From Benincasa hispida (taxonomy: Eukaryota; Streptophyta; Magnoliopsida; Cucurbitales; Cucurbitaceae): a stretch of 64,000 nt of DNA. The notes below the pieces were generated by a model that was given only the letters and a program-made list of their open reading frames with translations, had not been told where the DNA came from and ran no database searches. Location: contig NC_052358.1 of the NCBI RefSeq assembly GCF_009727055.1, positions 47,250,666 through 47,314,665 on the forward strand. Direction: 5' to 3'. The first letter of the stretch is position 1, and the number at the start of each line of letters is the position of its first letter. Below, piece by piece: positions 47,692-59,090 of the stretch. A program made the translations under genes and the position numbers.

Positions 47692-50600
47692 TGTTTGGTT
47701 TTATTTCCTAAAACTCGCAATTTGTAAAATGATAAACATTTTCTAAAATCAATAAACTTATTATTGATTTCATAATTTGTATGAAAGTCTAAATCCAATA
47801 AACTAGGACCCATGACTATTGTATGAGTACTTGAACTTTATGTGGAGACATAAGAGTGGATCAGGTTCGAGTAGATAATCAAAATGATCTATGGTACATG
47901 AATAAGGTTGGGTACCTTATTCTGGTAACACCAGTGGATGCGGCCTACTCTATAGTTATTACAAAGAGTTGTAATGTGCTACATATGATGTGATCCTAAT
48001 TCGTACATGTTATGATATGAGGAGTGGGGCATCTAATGCAATGAGTTTGCATAAGATCAGAGCAAGAAATAAGTTGCTCTTACTTTATAACACTGTTTAA
48101 TGTATAAGACTGACTATTTCACCTAGATGAATTAGGTAACTCGATCTTAATCCTGAGCTAACTATGAACTCTTGTTTATTCGGGATTGCCCTTAGATTTG
48201 CATAGGTGAGGGTTGGCTCAACAGCGCTGGCTCAATAAGACTTCCATTTTAAGGGTAAGACCGAATAGATAGCAGGAGACATAGGGTGCAAGACAGAGTT
48301 CATGCCTACCCGATTTAGGGATAGGAGAAAGTTTTTTCTCTCAAGTACTGAATCTAGGTCTTGAACAAGGGGCCCCACTCTCTCACTAGGCTAAGAGAGT
48401 TTGTTGGATCACAAACCAGTTGTTCATTAGAGGACGAGTAAGAACTTGAGGAATAAGACATAATCTCGCGGGTAAAACAGATATTTGACCCAACCATTAT
48501 TACGAACAACCTGTGAAGGGTCGATTTGCTGATTATGGTTAAATCATGTAGACATAATATATCTACAGTGAGGGGAGTGAAACTATGGGCTTTAATGGAG
48601 TGACCCATTAGTTAACGAATGATGACATGCAGAAATGCATGTCATCTTAGGTCTTTTACTTAGAATTATGAAGGTTGTTAGGCAGAATATGAGTCAATCA
48701 TGATAGGAATTCATGAGAAAGTGAGCTTGCGTCGATCAGCATGTTGAATCTCAGTTAACCCGTTATTTTGTGTTAATTATGTGTTCAATGTTCTATTTTT
48801 GTAGCTAATGCATGAAATTAATGCAAACGCAGAAATCGGACCGCCGTATAGACGACCGCATGCAGAGAAACACTCTATCGCAAAGGCATCGATCAACGCA
48901 TGGATGTTGCGATAATCATCCGTATGCGTCCATCGTATGAGAGTTGCTCTCGTCAAGCGATTGCGGTCATCATGTAGAGTTGCGGTATTAAGCGAATGAG
49001 TCCATTGAATGATTGTGGCTACGTGACAACACATTCTAATGGGATCAACGCAAGGTAAATGGAATGAACACATCAACACATCTACCTCGAGAAAATCCAA
49101 AAGATGATGTTGACATTTCACCTACCACGCCGTTAGTGGTAGAGGTTCAGAAAATGACTAACGCACCAAACATCAGACTCAGAACAGTCCAATTAATGTT
49201 GTCGGCGACCCAAGCTCTATAAATAGAAACCGACGAGCTAAAATTCAAGTTATCTGGGGAGGATCCTTATGAATCGGGGACTTTCCCCGCGATCCAGATA
49301 AAATGCGTGAGAAGACGCTTGAGAGTTCTTCACCTTCTTCATCCATTTCGAGTGATGACCAGAGCCTTCGACCGGAGCTAGATCTTAAGAGAGTCAGCTC
49401 CTTCGCCCATCCATGGCACCACCGGTAGCCTTGACGCACATCCACTAGGAGTAAATCTTTACTTCCAGCCGGTCATTTCTGTTTCCTTTCTTTTCTCATA
49501 TTGTATTGTATGACATTTTGGAATTAAGGAATTAATACAATCTGTTTTCAATGCATTTCTCTGTTTCTTCGACTCCATCTCCATCTTCTTTACTTAGCAT
49601 CTTTACTTTCATTGCAACACTTAGTAGGAGTGCTTGGGTATTGCATACTTAGTCATGTGGATTAGGAATATGAAGCATGTAGCAACCCACCGAGAGGTGT
49701 GTGTTGAGCGAGTGTGTGAGTAATCTTATTTTCTTAGTGTGAAGCTGCTGCAACGGCTGTCTATAGGCTAACGCATTGCTTGTCTATGAGTAAAGTCAAC
49801 AACAATCAACTGTCCGAGAGGGTAACTGGTTGGATGCATTAAGCAAGGTATGCATTGTTCACTAGAGATAGGAGTAATCTTGCATCAATCAAGTTCATGT
49901 GTTTGTCTTGTTTTATCTTGTGCCCAACACCCCTTTAGAGCTACTCGAGAGAAAGTCTAAAGAAAGAACCTAATGACTCGAGAGAGCTAAGTTAGAATCT
50001 AGACTCGAGAGAGAAAGATTAGATCGGTATAAGCAAGAGATAGGGACTTAGAGATAAGCTTTGTTTGTCAACATGTATCGCATGCACCCTAGAGATAGGT
50101 ATGATGATATGTGGTCAACCTGTTTGTGTATCATCGCATAGACAAGAATTAGAGGCTTATGTGTAGGCCCTATAGGAACCTTTGCATGTACATCACATGC
50201 GTTCTAGCATTAGAAGCCGTAGCATTCGCACCGAGAGGTGGTTTACTATCGTATGTGTGTTGTATGATCGCATTGGCTTGTGTTGACTAGGGTTTCCCTC
50301 GCAATCACTCTTAAGGGTTGCAATGAGAATATCTCTGCATTTTATCTATTTTCCCACACATTTATTTCATGTCAAGTTTTGTCGTATCTCTACCTTTCAT
50401 GCATATTCTCATTGCGTTGTCTGTTAGATAGGAGCAGGAGTAGGATTAACTTAGCAACATCCCTTCCATTCTTTTATTTAAACCACCGCATGCACATCAC
50501 CGCAAACATATAGCTACAAGTCCTTGTATTCGACCTCGGATTACCCGAGAAACTTGCGTTGGAATTATACTTGGTTCCAACGTAAGAAAACTTGTGGCAG

Positions 50601-51706
50601 GACGCATGGTCATCGCATACATTCGTTAATGCATTATCATTCCAACGCATGACCATCGACGCATGACTTTCAATGCATATCTTAGGAACATGCATCGCAT
50701 ACCGCGTCCAAGGGATTTCGGTTGTCGAGTAAAATTGACTTCCAAATTCCTGTCACCAACGAATGGAGATTAATTTGTTCTAATGAGTTTAGCCAATTCA
50801 TCTTGAACCGTTAGAGCCCATGATTTGTAGGTCCGCAAGGTCCCCTTACTAGCTCATAACAGACTAGCTCTAGAATAGCCTGATAAGTGATTTGAAACAT
50901 TCAAATTAGGATTAAGGGAATTAGTAATTATATGAGATATACGTGTTTAATTTGAGAATTAAACGGAATAGGAGAATTTATATATTTAAATATGATTTAA
51001 ATATATAAAGATNTTAAATATATAAAGATGGATATGTGTAAAAATTAATTTAATATTTAATATTAAATTAATTAAGTTTTATTTAAAAAATTAATTTATG
51101 AAATTAATTAAAATTTCCATTTTTTAAATCAAAATAGATTTTAAGAAATCAAGTTTTGATTTTTAATAAAACTAGAAAATCAAAATTCAAAAACACAAAA
51201 AATGGAAAAACCTTATTTTCCATTATGCATCACCTAACTTGCTCACACAAATAACATTCATTTTGCCTTGTCTTTCTCCAAGCATAAGCTGCAACACATG
51301 CAACTTTCTCCCTTACGTGTTGATTTTCAATATAATGAAGAGTTTGGAGTGAAATTCAGGCATGCAATCAAAAGAGAATTTTAGAGAAAATTTGTGCGGA
51401 AGAAAGAGTTCTTCACCAAGATTGCTGCTGTGAGCTATTCTCCTTCATCACTTGATTCCAGCTTGTTTTGAGTCCTATAACTCAATCTAGAGCACCAAGA
51501 GAATAGTGGAGAAGATCTTGAGGTGGTTTGCAACAAGATTTGGAGAAGATTGCAGCTAGAGAACAAGCTTTGAAGAAGTTCTACAAGAGGTATGTTTGGA
51601 AACTCAATTGTTTTCTACAAGAGCATGCTTTATATTTTTCCAAAATTAGTGAATTAGAGTGCTTAGATAATCCTTGTGCTTCCGCTGTTGCTGATATAAT
51701 ACTACA
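47692..51706 (+). repeat. Divergent Copia LTR (subfamily 3), interrupted
   Basis: Starts about TGTTTGGTTTTATTTCC and ends about ATACTACA at 51706. It shares block order with the other Copia LTRs (GTGGATCAGG, GGTACCTTATTCTGGTAACACC, GTTAACGAATG, AGGTCCCCTTACTAGCTC) but is much diverged. A minus-strand relative runs from 63131 to the window edge. Split by the solo LTR 48620-50758; host length about 1.87 kb. A single N at 51013 sits within a 16-bp direct duplication. Confidence 0.7.
48620..50758 (+). mobile_element. Solo Athila-type LTR with perfect TSD
   Basis: Starts TGATGACATGCAG and ends CTGTCACCA. A perfect TSD ACGAA lies at 48615-48619 and 50759-50763. The terminal hairpin has an 11-bp perfect stem (48621-48646). 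TATA box 49218-49225. Diverged from the other Athila-type LTRs here. Confidence 0.92.
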
Positions 51707-52034
51707 ACGGAAAATTGTTAAGCAAGTTAATGATTTCTTGATCAAATCAATGATGGCTAGTCGTTATAGGAACAAGAGTTGTTCTGGTATTAATAACTGA
51801 TTGAGAGTGTCTCAATTCAGAGAAGGGATAAATTGACTACCCTTTGGTGGCTTTTGTCCTAAATCACTGAAGCATCATTGCAAAACTAGAGTCATATGGG
51901 GTTCATTTAGATTTTGCTAAACCAGATTGGATTTTGTTTTAAAGAGTATTTGCTAAAATCTAATGTAGATCAATGTGCTTGTTTTTTCAGCAATATGTTT
52001 GATTTTCCGTTAGTTGCCTCTTTTAATTTGACTG
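51707..52034 (+). other. Leader remainder of element D before gag
   Basis: No recognisable gene. The open frame at 51528-51800 crosses the LTR end and has no domain. TATAGG follows the LTR at about 51757 as it does before 47692, but this is too weak to call a TSD. Confidence 0.4.
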
Positions 52035-52252
52035 ATTACATACATTGGAAAGAGTCTCTTAAAACATATTTCTAGTAAACAACCTCGAGTTTGTCATGGT
52101 TGAGGAGTGTCCTTAAGTCCCAACCCTTGATGCACTGCAAAATGTTTGTAATGCATATAAGATGTGGATGAAGGCTAATTCGATGACCCGACGTCACATT
52201 TTGGCTAGCATACTTGATGTATTGGGCAAAAGGGTTGAGAACATGGTCATTA
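52035..52252 (+). pseudogene. gag: Element D gag, N-terminal part
   Basis: Fragments of Copia UBN2-type gag: TDYIHWKESLKTY, then after a frameshift FVMVEECP, a TAA, and TLDALQNVCNAYKMWMKANSMTRRHILASILDVLGKRVENMV. It is cut at 52253 by a solo Copia LTR and resumes at 57535 with IMDSLQELFE, as expected for this gag family. It has stops and a frameshift. Confidence 0.75.
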
Positions 52253-53004
52253 TGTTGGGATTGGTGTCCTAATTCTCCCAGAGTCTCATAGTTTGTAATC
52301 TGTACACATTGTTATGAATAAAATAAGAGTTATTTTATTTGGCATTTACTCATATCCAATAAACAAAGCTCCATGGTTATTGTATGTAAACTTAAGCATG
52401 CATATGAGATATACAAGTAGATCATGCCTTAAGTGATAACCTAAATAGGTCTGTAGTATAAGGATTAAGGAGGGATACTTGATCCTGGTGACACTACTGA
52501 TATGGCCCACTTTGTAGAGGTTTGCAAAGTGTTGTGAACTACTACAGATGGTAGACTCTGACCATTCATGTGGAGACATGCGAGCGCGGGTGTTCTATAC
52601 AAAGAGTTTGTATAAGACCGGACCACGCGATGACTAGTCTCTGTATATAATGTTGTTGATACTTAAGACTTACATCTCACCTAAACAACCATAGGTGACA
52701 TGACCTCAATCCTGAGTGTTTTGGGAACTTCTGCCTTTGAGGGCGGTCTTTGATTAGTATGGGTGAGAGTGGCCAGATTGCCAACTCAACATGCCTACCT
52801 TTTTAAGGTTTGTCTGATTTAGGAGCTGGGAACTCAGTTACACAAGATGGAATTCACTCCTTTCCCGAAGCAGGGGTAAGTAGATAGATTTCTCCCTTAA
52901 GGGCTGATTCTGGGTCTTGAATATAGTGGCCACAACTTCTGTTTGGAAGACAATACTTAGCCATAGTAGGACTATGACTTATGTTCATTAGAGAGATCAG
53001 TGGT

Positions 53005-54682
53005 TGATAACGGGCAGAAATGCACGTTATCATAGTGCTAAGTTCTTAAATAATTCTGGCTTGCGTTGATAAAATATGTTAGATTGCGTCCAAAAAGCAT
53101 TAAATTCATAACATTGCGGTCACATGCGTTCATCGCATAGAAACAGTTGATTTTTGTATTTTTATGCAGAATATGCATTGACACAAGGCAAAAAGAGCGA
53201 TTATAAGAAATCAGCGGACGAGCATAGCATTACCGCAAGGCTTTGCGGTGATTTGTGTTCGCAAACATCTACTCAAGAAGGGTTGCCACGTAGAGTCGGC
53301 GCAACTTGGTGGGCGCATCTGGGTGAAAGGCATAATTCATCACGATGGGACAAAAAGTTGATGACGATCGAATCCGAATTAAGTTGACAGCCGCTAACGA
53401 TAACAAGTACATTCAGCTTTTCGGTGACAAATATTCGGCACATTAGTCAGGGAATTAAAGCCATCCCATCTGTGCAATCATAAGAGAGAAACCGCCTTTC
53501 ACCCTGGAAGCTCTATAAATACCGAAGGCATCCTTCAGAAAAGGGGTTCAATAGTTCGAACCATTAGAGAATTTTTCCTTAGATAGTGTAGCCTTGTTCT
53601 TAGATTTTCTTTTGTTCTAAGGCAGAAGTAAGAGAAGGAAGTTGTATCGATAGATCGTTCCGATAAGCTTGGGAGAGCACTGGAAGCTTCAAGATCAGAG
53701 AGAGGGTTAGCTCTTGTGGAAGCAGGAATATCTTTTGAACCGATTAGAGATTGACAGTGTAAAGGCCACGGTCAGCAAGGGGTTTACCAAGCTCTCTACC
53801 TTTATCTTCCATTGTTATTTTGTATCCAAACTCATTTATAGAAATGGAATTTACTTCTCTATATTTGTTCACTCTATGTTATTTAGGCATGAGTAGCTAA
53901 ATCTGTTGAATGGGTTGAGAAGCATTTAGCTAGCACAACTGGGGATCTTCATTCGATGCGATTATCTTGTATTATGTATGCTTCATTTGTCCATTAGAGA
54001 TACTCGGGAGGGTAGTCTAAGGACAGGATCTAGGCTTGGGAAATTCAGGTTAGAATCTAGGCTCGGGAGAGTTAGATTAGAACGCATAATCAAGAAATAG
54101 AAGCTTAGGAATAAGCACTGTTTGCTATTAACGCATGCATGCATCCTAGAGATAGGAATGATTGTGTACGGTCACCTTGCCTTTATGCATCTTGCATCAT
54201 CGCATAGGAAAAGAGTAGAAACTTAGGAATAAGCTCTATGGACATTTTTGTATTCAACCACATGCGTCCTAGACTTAGGAGCACCGCATTTGCATTGGAA
54301 AATGACTTGTTGTGCATGGTTGTAGCATGATCGCATAGTCTGACGCATTCCCAAGTAACGCTAGCTAAAGACCTTCTTAACCCATTCATTTGCATACTCA
54401 GTGCATCTTTCCACACAACTAACTTTCCTCAAATCTGCTGCAATTGTTTATTTTCATTACCACAATCAACAAACCAAACAACTATTTGAGTTACCGTTTT
54501 ACCGCAATGTTTCTAAAAATTATTACCGCTACGGTGTTTTTCCCAAGTCTCTAAGTTCTCCCTGGACTTACCAGGAACTCAGTGGGGTTTACACTTGGAT
54601 TCCACTGAGAAAAACTTGAGTGCTAAACGCAATTTCATCATCGCATTTCATCCATAATTCCACTTCATAAATAAACGCATCA
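53005..54682 (+). mobile_element. Solo Athila-type LTR nested in the solo Copia LTR
   Basis: Starts TGATAACGGGCAG and ends AACGCATCA. The TSD is GTGGT (53000-53004) against GTAGT (54683-54687). TATA box 53514-53521. Closely related to 22933-24570 and 45806-47538. Confidence 0.92.
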
Positions 54683-55453
54683 GTAGTACTTGAGAAGTTA
54701 GATGTAACTACAGGCATACGATTATTGCCTTACAAGAGATCCTGTGAAGGGTTATCGCAACTATTGATTGGTTAATTATGGACACAAAATATATCTATTA
54801 GTAAGAAGAGTGCAACTGTCGATATTTAATAGAATGCTTGGTAGTTAATGGATGGTGGATCCCGTGACTAAAGAGTTTAAATCAGTTATTCACGTACAGT
54901 TGGTGCTTCAAGCTACAGGTCTATAAGGTCCCTTGGTAGCTCAATGGATTCAGTTGAGAATCAGTTCTTGGTGTTGATTTGAAATATTCAAATTGACAAG
55001 AGAAAATTCGATTATATATGATATGATCGGTGTGATGTATAGATAAAATCAAATGAGGATTAAATGTAATAAGATTTTATATTATGTACCATGAAATAGA
55101 AAAAGAACTATGGTTTATATATGTTTCATGAGATGAAATATTAAAACTATAGGTTATAAATATAATATGGTAAGTTGGTTATCATATATATTTATAATAA
55201 TATTAATTATTGGATAATTATATCTTTTTCTCTAATAACCAATTGAGTAGGAGGTTATTGGTGGTTTTCATGGTAATTGTCAGATAAAAGGAAAAATATT
55301 TTCCTAAATGTAGTAGATTGGAGAAAGTTTCTATTCTCGACAAGTTCTTGATGAATTGCTGTCAAGTGAATAGGATTCACTAAACAATAGCTGAAGAGAG
55401 ACTAAATGATCGAGGAGTGGCTGTTCGTTGATTTCGTGATTCGAGCTTAGGAG

Positions 55454-56961
55454 TGTATTGTATAAAATAATTGGAAAAATAAGTATAAATATGAATGATG
55501 CGTTGATGCGTTTATGATGCATTAGCAACGCGTTGATGCGTTAGTGATGTGCAACAGGACGCTTGACACTCCTCTATTGATGTTCAAATTTTCCTGAATC
55601 AGATCCAAGTATAAATCTAACTCAGGTTCCTGGTAAGTTCAGGTCGAACTCAGGGATTTAGATTAAAGCTAACGCAGACCTTGCGTTGTAACTGTTGTAG
55701 AGATATCCTAAGTGTATGTAGAAATGAGTTATTTACACTAAGCTGCTGTGTGTATGTGCAAGAAGATACAAAAGGGTCAAGTAGAGAATGATGGGTCGTG
55801 TGAAAATGGAGTTTGATGCAAGTGATATGCGTCGATCTAAGTTAGATGTACACAAACAAGGATATGATGTGAATGAGATGACTTTTTTCTCTGTTCATGT
55901 GTTAGACTCTATTCGACACTTCTCAATGCAAATATCATACAATACCTATCTCTAGGATGTATGCGTCAAACACAGGATGCAATAAAACACCAGTGCGTCT
56001 ATCTCTAGATGTACTAAGCGTTTCTAACTTGATGTTGGCTTACTTATTCTCTCGAATAGTTTAAGCTAAAGATGCTTTTACCAATTGATTTAGTTGGCTT
56101 AAGCGTTCGATATGGAATTTTGCATGAAGTTATTGATGCATCCAACATAAACAAGAAATAAACAATGGCAAAGTATGATAGATCAAATATGAGAATTTAT
56201 AAAGAAACTGATTGTCTTTACAAAACCAATACTTAATCAAATGAGAAGATGAAAGCAATAAGTAAGATGAAATGAATGGAGTCAAGCCGTAGAGTACAAT
56301 CTCTTGTCCTCTTTGGCTCAATTCTAGTCGTGTACAACCACTTGTGTAAGAATTGGAAGAAATGTCTCTCTCGAGCTCAGCTTCCTTTGCTCCTTAATCG
56401 GCGATGGTGGTGGTTCTCTTCCCTCTTGTTCTTCTCGGTACCACAGCATAACTCTAAAGATCTAAGATTCTAAAAACTAAGCTCCGACTGAAAAACTAAG
56501 ATTGAGAACTCTTTTCATCTGGTAGGATTTATTCTATTTAGGCGCCGGTCATCTCCAACTTGATGATGGGCAGCATTAAATTCCATACCCTGGTCGGCCG
56601 CATGACACTCAGATGCTTTTTAGACACCACCCGCTGCAGGTGCCCATGCTTACAAGTGGTGATTTGACACAAATAGCCTGAATCAATGAATCTTCCTTGC
56701 GTTGAATCCCTCAAATGCATGCCCCATGCGTTAGACTTTGCCTGCGACACTTTTCTTAATCATGTGTTAGCCTTTTGTTGAGATCCTGCAATATCATGCA
56801 TTAGTGCCGCAGTATTTTAGCAATAAACATTATTTTGCATGAGTTTGATAGTGTTCGAGTAATTCCATGCGTTTTCTCTACAAATGATGAGATTTTATCA
56901 TTAAAGACCTTAATTGTTCCAACTTTTGAGCCACAATAACTTGTATTTCTACAAGTTATCA
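55454..56961 (-). mobile_element. Minus-strand Athila-type LTR nested in the solo Copia LTR
   Basis: The minus strand starts at 56961 with TGATAACTTGTAG and a perfect terminal hairpin (arms ATAACTTGTA and TACAAGTTAT). It ends near 55454 with ACAATACA. The Copia LTR continues on both sides. No clear TSD is visible and the left end is approximate. Confidence 0.75.
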
Positions 56962-57534
56962 GTGACACTACACGATAGTTCGCTCAGCTGGCCATTAGCT
57001 AGACGAGCGCGGAGCTTTTGCTAAACGATCGCAGAGCATTTGCTAAACGATTGGGCATCGTCTATATGATAGACTTTTGTCATCTCCCACTTGCTCAATC
57101 GTTTACACGATTGTTACTCCTCCGGTCTCTTCCTCTAACTAAGTCTACATAGAGCCCACACTTCTGGATTCTCACACTGAGAATACCAAGGTAGCCATTG
57201 TGGTGGTGTCTTACTCAACTCGACTGAGTCGAGGTGTTGGAGGACGTTCGTTGTGTTCGCAGTGTTCGTGTGGTGGTTGCTGATTGATTGTGTCGTGTTG
57301 CAGTTTTGGAGATTGAACGAGTGTTCATGGTCAAGGGAGTTTAAAGATGAGTTTTCAAAGGTATGTTTATTCTTTCCCTTGATTATTTGGCAAAGCATGT
57401 TGTAATTTTGTATTGTGCATGACCTATAAGTTTCTGTTTCTTGATTGTAATTGTGTATGTTCAAATACGAATGGAATTTGGAATGATTATTCCGCTGCTC
57501 ATGGAAATCCTTATGTTTGATTTCTTTCCCATTG

Positions 57535-57785
57535 CACGTTAGATCATGGACTCGTTGCAAGAATTGTTTGAATGTCAGTTCTCACTTTTTGAGCAAAAAG
57601 AGATGGATGACAAAGAAACCAGTAGTGTCAGTTCCCAAGATAACCTCCTGTCTTTCTTGAATGTCAAGGGACTAAAAGAGAAAGCAATTGTTACTAACTC
57701 AGATGAAGTTCATCGACGAGAATTGTTCTCTGAAATAAAACTTGGAGCTTATTTAGGTTCTGAAACTGGTCCCACTACTCTCTAG
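57535..57785 (+). pseudogene. gag: Element D gag remnant with unrecognised C-terminal part
   Basis: After an in-frame TAG it opens at ATG 57546 and reads MDSLQELFE, a standard gag segment. About 70 codons follow that I do not recognise (SLFEQKEMDDKETSSVSSQD, then FLNVKGLKEKA), ending TAG at 57783. The rest of UBN2 gag and the zinc knuckle seen in element B are absent before the protease. This may be an internal deletion that joined gag to other sequence. Confidence 0.6.
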
Positions 57786-59090
57786 AAGAGGAAGAAGTCT
57801 AAAGACAGTAAATACGATTTATTGGTCTTGGAGACGTGTTTGGTAGAGAATGATGATTCTGCCTGGATACTTGATTCGAGTGCTACTAATCACGTAAGTT
57901 CTTCCTACCAAGGATTTAGTTGCTGGAAAACGTTGGCAGATGGAGAGTTAACTCTTCGATTCGGTACTGGTGAGGTTGTTTCAACTGTTGCTGTAAGCAG
58001 GCTAGAGTTATTTTTGGACAAGAAACGTTATTTGTTACTGGATAATGTTTTTGTAGTTCCTCATATCAAAAGGAACTTAATCTCAGTTTCTTGTCTGATT
58101 GACCAAGGTTATACCATCTACTTTTCTGAGAATAAAGTGTTTATTTACAAGAATGGTATGGAGATTAGTTTTAGTTCAATGGAAAATAACTTGTATGTAC
58201 TAAGGCCATCAGTCATAAAAGCCTTGCTTAATACTGAAATGTTCAAAATAGCAATAACTGCAAAAAGACCAAAGGTTTCTCCTAAGGAAAACACCCATCT
58301 TCGGCATCTAAGGTTAGGTCACATCAACCTCAATAAGATTGAGAAGTTGGTGAAATGTGGACTTCTAAAAGGTTTAAAAGAAATCTCCTTGTCGGTATGT
58401 GAATCATGCCTTGAAGGCAAGATGATCATACGACCTTTTACTGGAAAAGGTTATAGAGCCAAGGAAACCTTGGAGCTTATGTATTCAGACCTCTGTGGTT
58501 TGATGAGTGTTAGAGCTCGAGGTGGGTATGAATATTTCATCTCTTTCATAGATGATTATTCAAGATATGGGTATCTATACCTAATGCAACATAAGTCTGA
58601 CGCCCTTGAAAAGTTCAAGGAGTATAAGGCTGAAGTTGAAAACTTGTTAGGTAAGAAGATAAAAACACTACGATTTGATCGTGGTGAAGAGTATATGGAC
58701 TTCGAATTCCAGGACTATATGATAGAATACGGAATCATGTCCCAACTCTCAGCCCCAGGTACACCTCAGCAGAATGGTGTATCAGAAAGAAGAAACAAAA
58801 CCCTGTTGGACATGGTACGGTCTATGATGAGTTATGTTCATCTTCCAGACTCGTTTTGGGGATTTGCAGTGGAGACTGCATGTTATATTTTGAACAACAT
58901 TCCCTCAAAGAGTCTTTCTAAAACACCTTTTAAGCTATGGAGAGGCCTTAAAGGTAGTTTACGCCACTTCAGGATTTGGGGTTGTCTAGCCCACGTGCTA
59001 GTGGCTAACCCTAAAAGGTTGGAACCGCGTTCGAAAGTTTTCCTCTTTGTAGGCTACCCCAAAAAAAATGAGGGGTGGACACTTTTATGA
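57786..59090 (+). pseudogene. pol: Element D protease and integrase, 422 codons open
   Basis: Open from ATG 57822 to 59090. The protease motif is WILDSSATNHVSS, where the catalytic DSG is DSS, so it is probably inactive. The pre-integrase region is LDNVFVVPHIKRNLISVSCL. The integrase has the zinc motif (LRLGHINLNKIEKL, CESCLEGK) and a core with YSDLCG, LRFDRGEEY and PQQNGVSERRNKT, so the three acidic residues are present, although LRSDRGGEY-type residues have changed. The open frame ends at a run of eight A (near 59061-59068), after which the reading shifts (MDTFMIRVM..., frame +2). Integrase would insert the cDNA copy in the nucleus. Confidence 0.88.

Larger units (their letters stand above)
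52253..57529 (+). mobile_element. Solo Copia LTR in gag of element D, with two nested LTRs
   Basis: Starts TGTTGGGATTGGTGTCC and ends GATTTCTTTCC (CA changed to CC). The TSD is CATTA (52248-52252) against CATTG (57530-57534). The gag reading joins across it. Nested inside are 53005-54682 and 55454-56961. It keeps hairpin 57060-57074 and anti-PPT ATCTCCCACTTG at 57082-57093. Confidence 0.88.

Noticed and set aside
51750..51762. TATAGG as a TSD for the LTR at 47692
   Set aside because: The copy after the LTR is about 50 bp beyond the inferred end, and the motif is short and AT-rich.
51528..51800. 90-codon frame as a host gene
   Set aside because: It crosses the inferred end of a Copia LTR and continues into leader; no recognisable domain.
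45806..54682. Terminal TGATAAC hairpins as MITE or Helitron ends
   Set aside because: The hairpin is only at the 5' end of 1.6-2.2 kb units that have TG...CA ends, 5-bp TSDs and TATA boxes, and one pair flanks a PBS and gag. They are LTRs.
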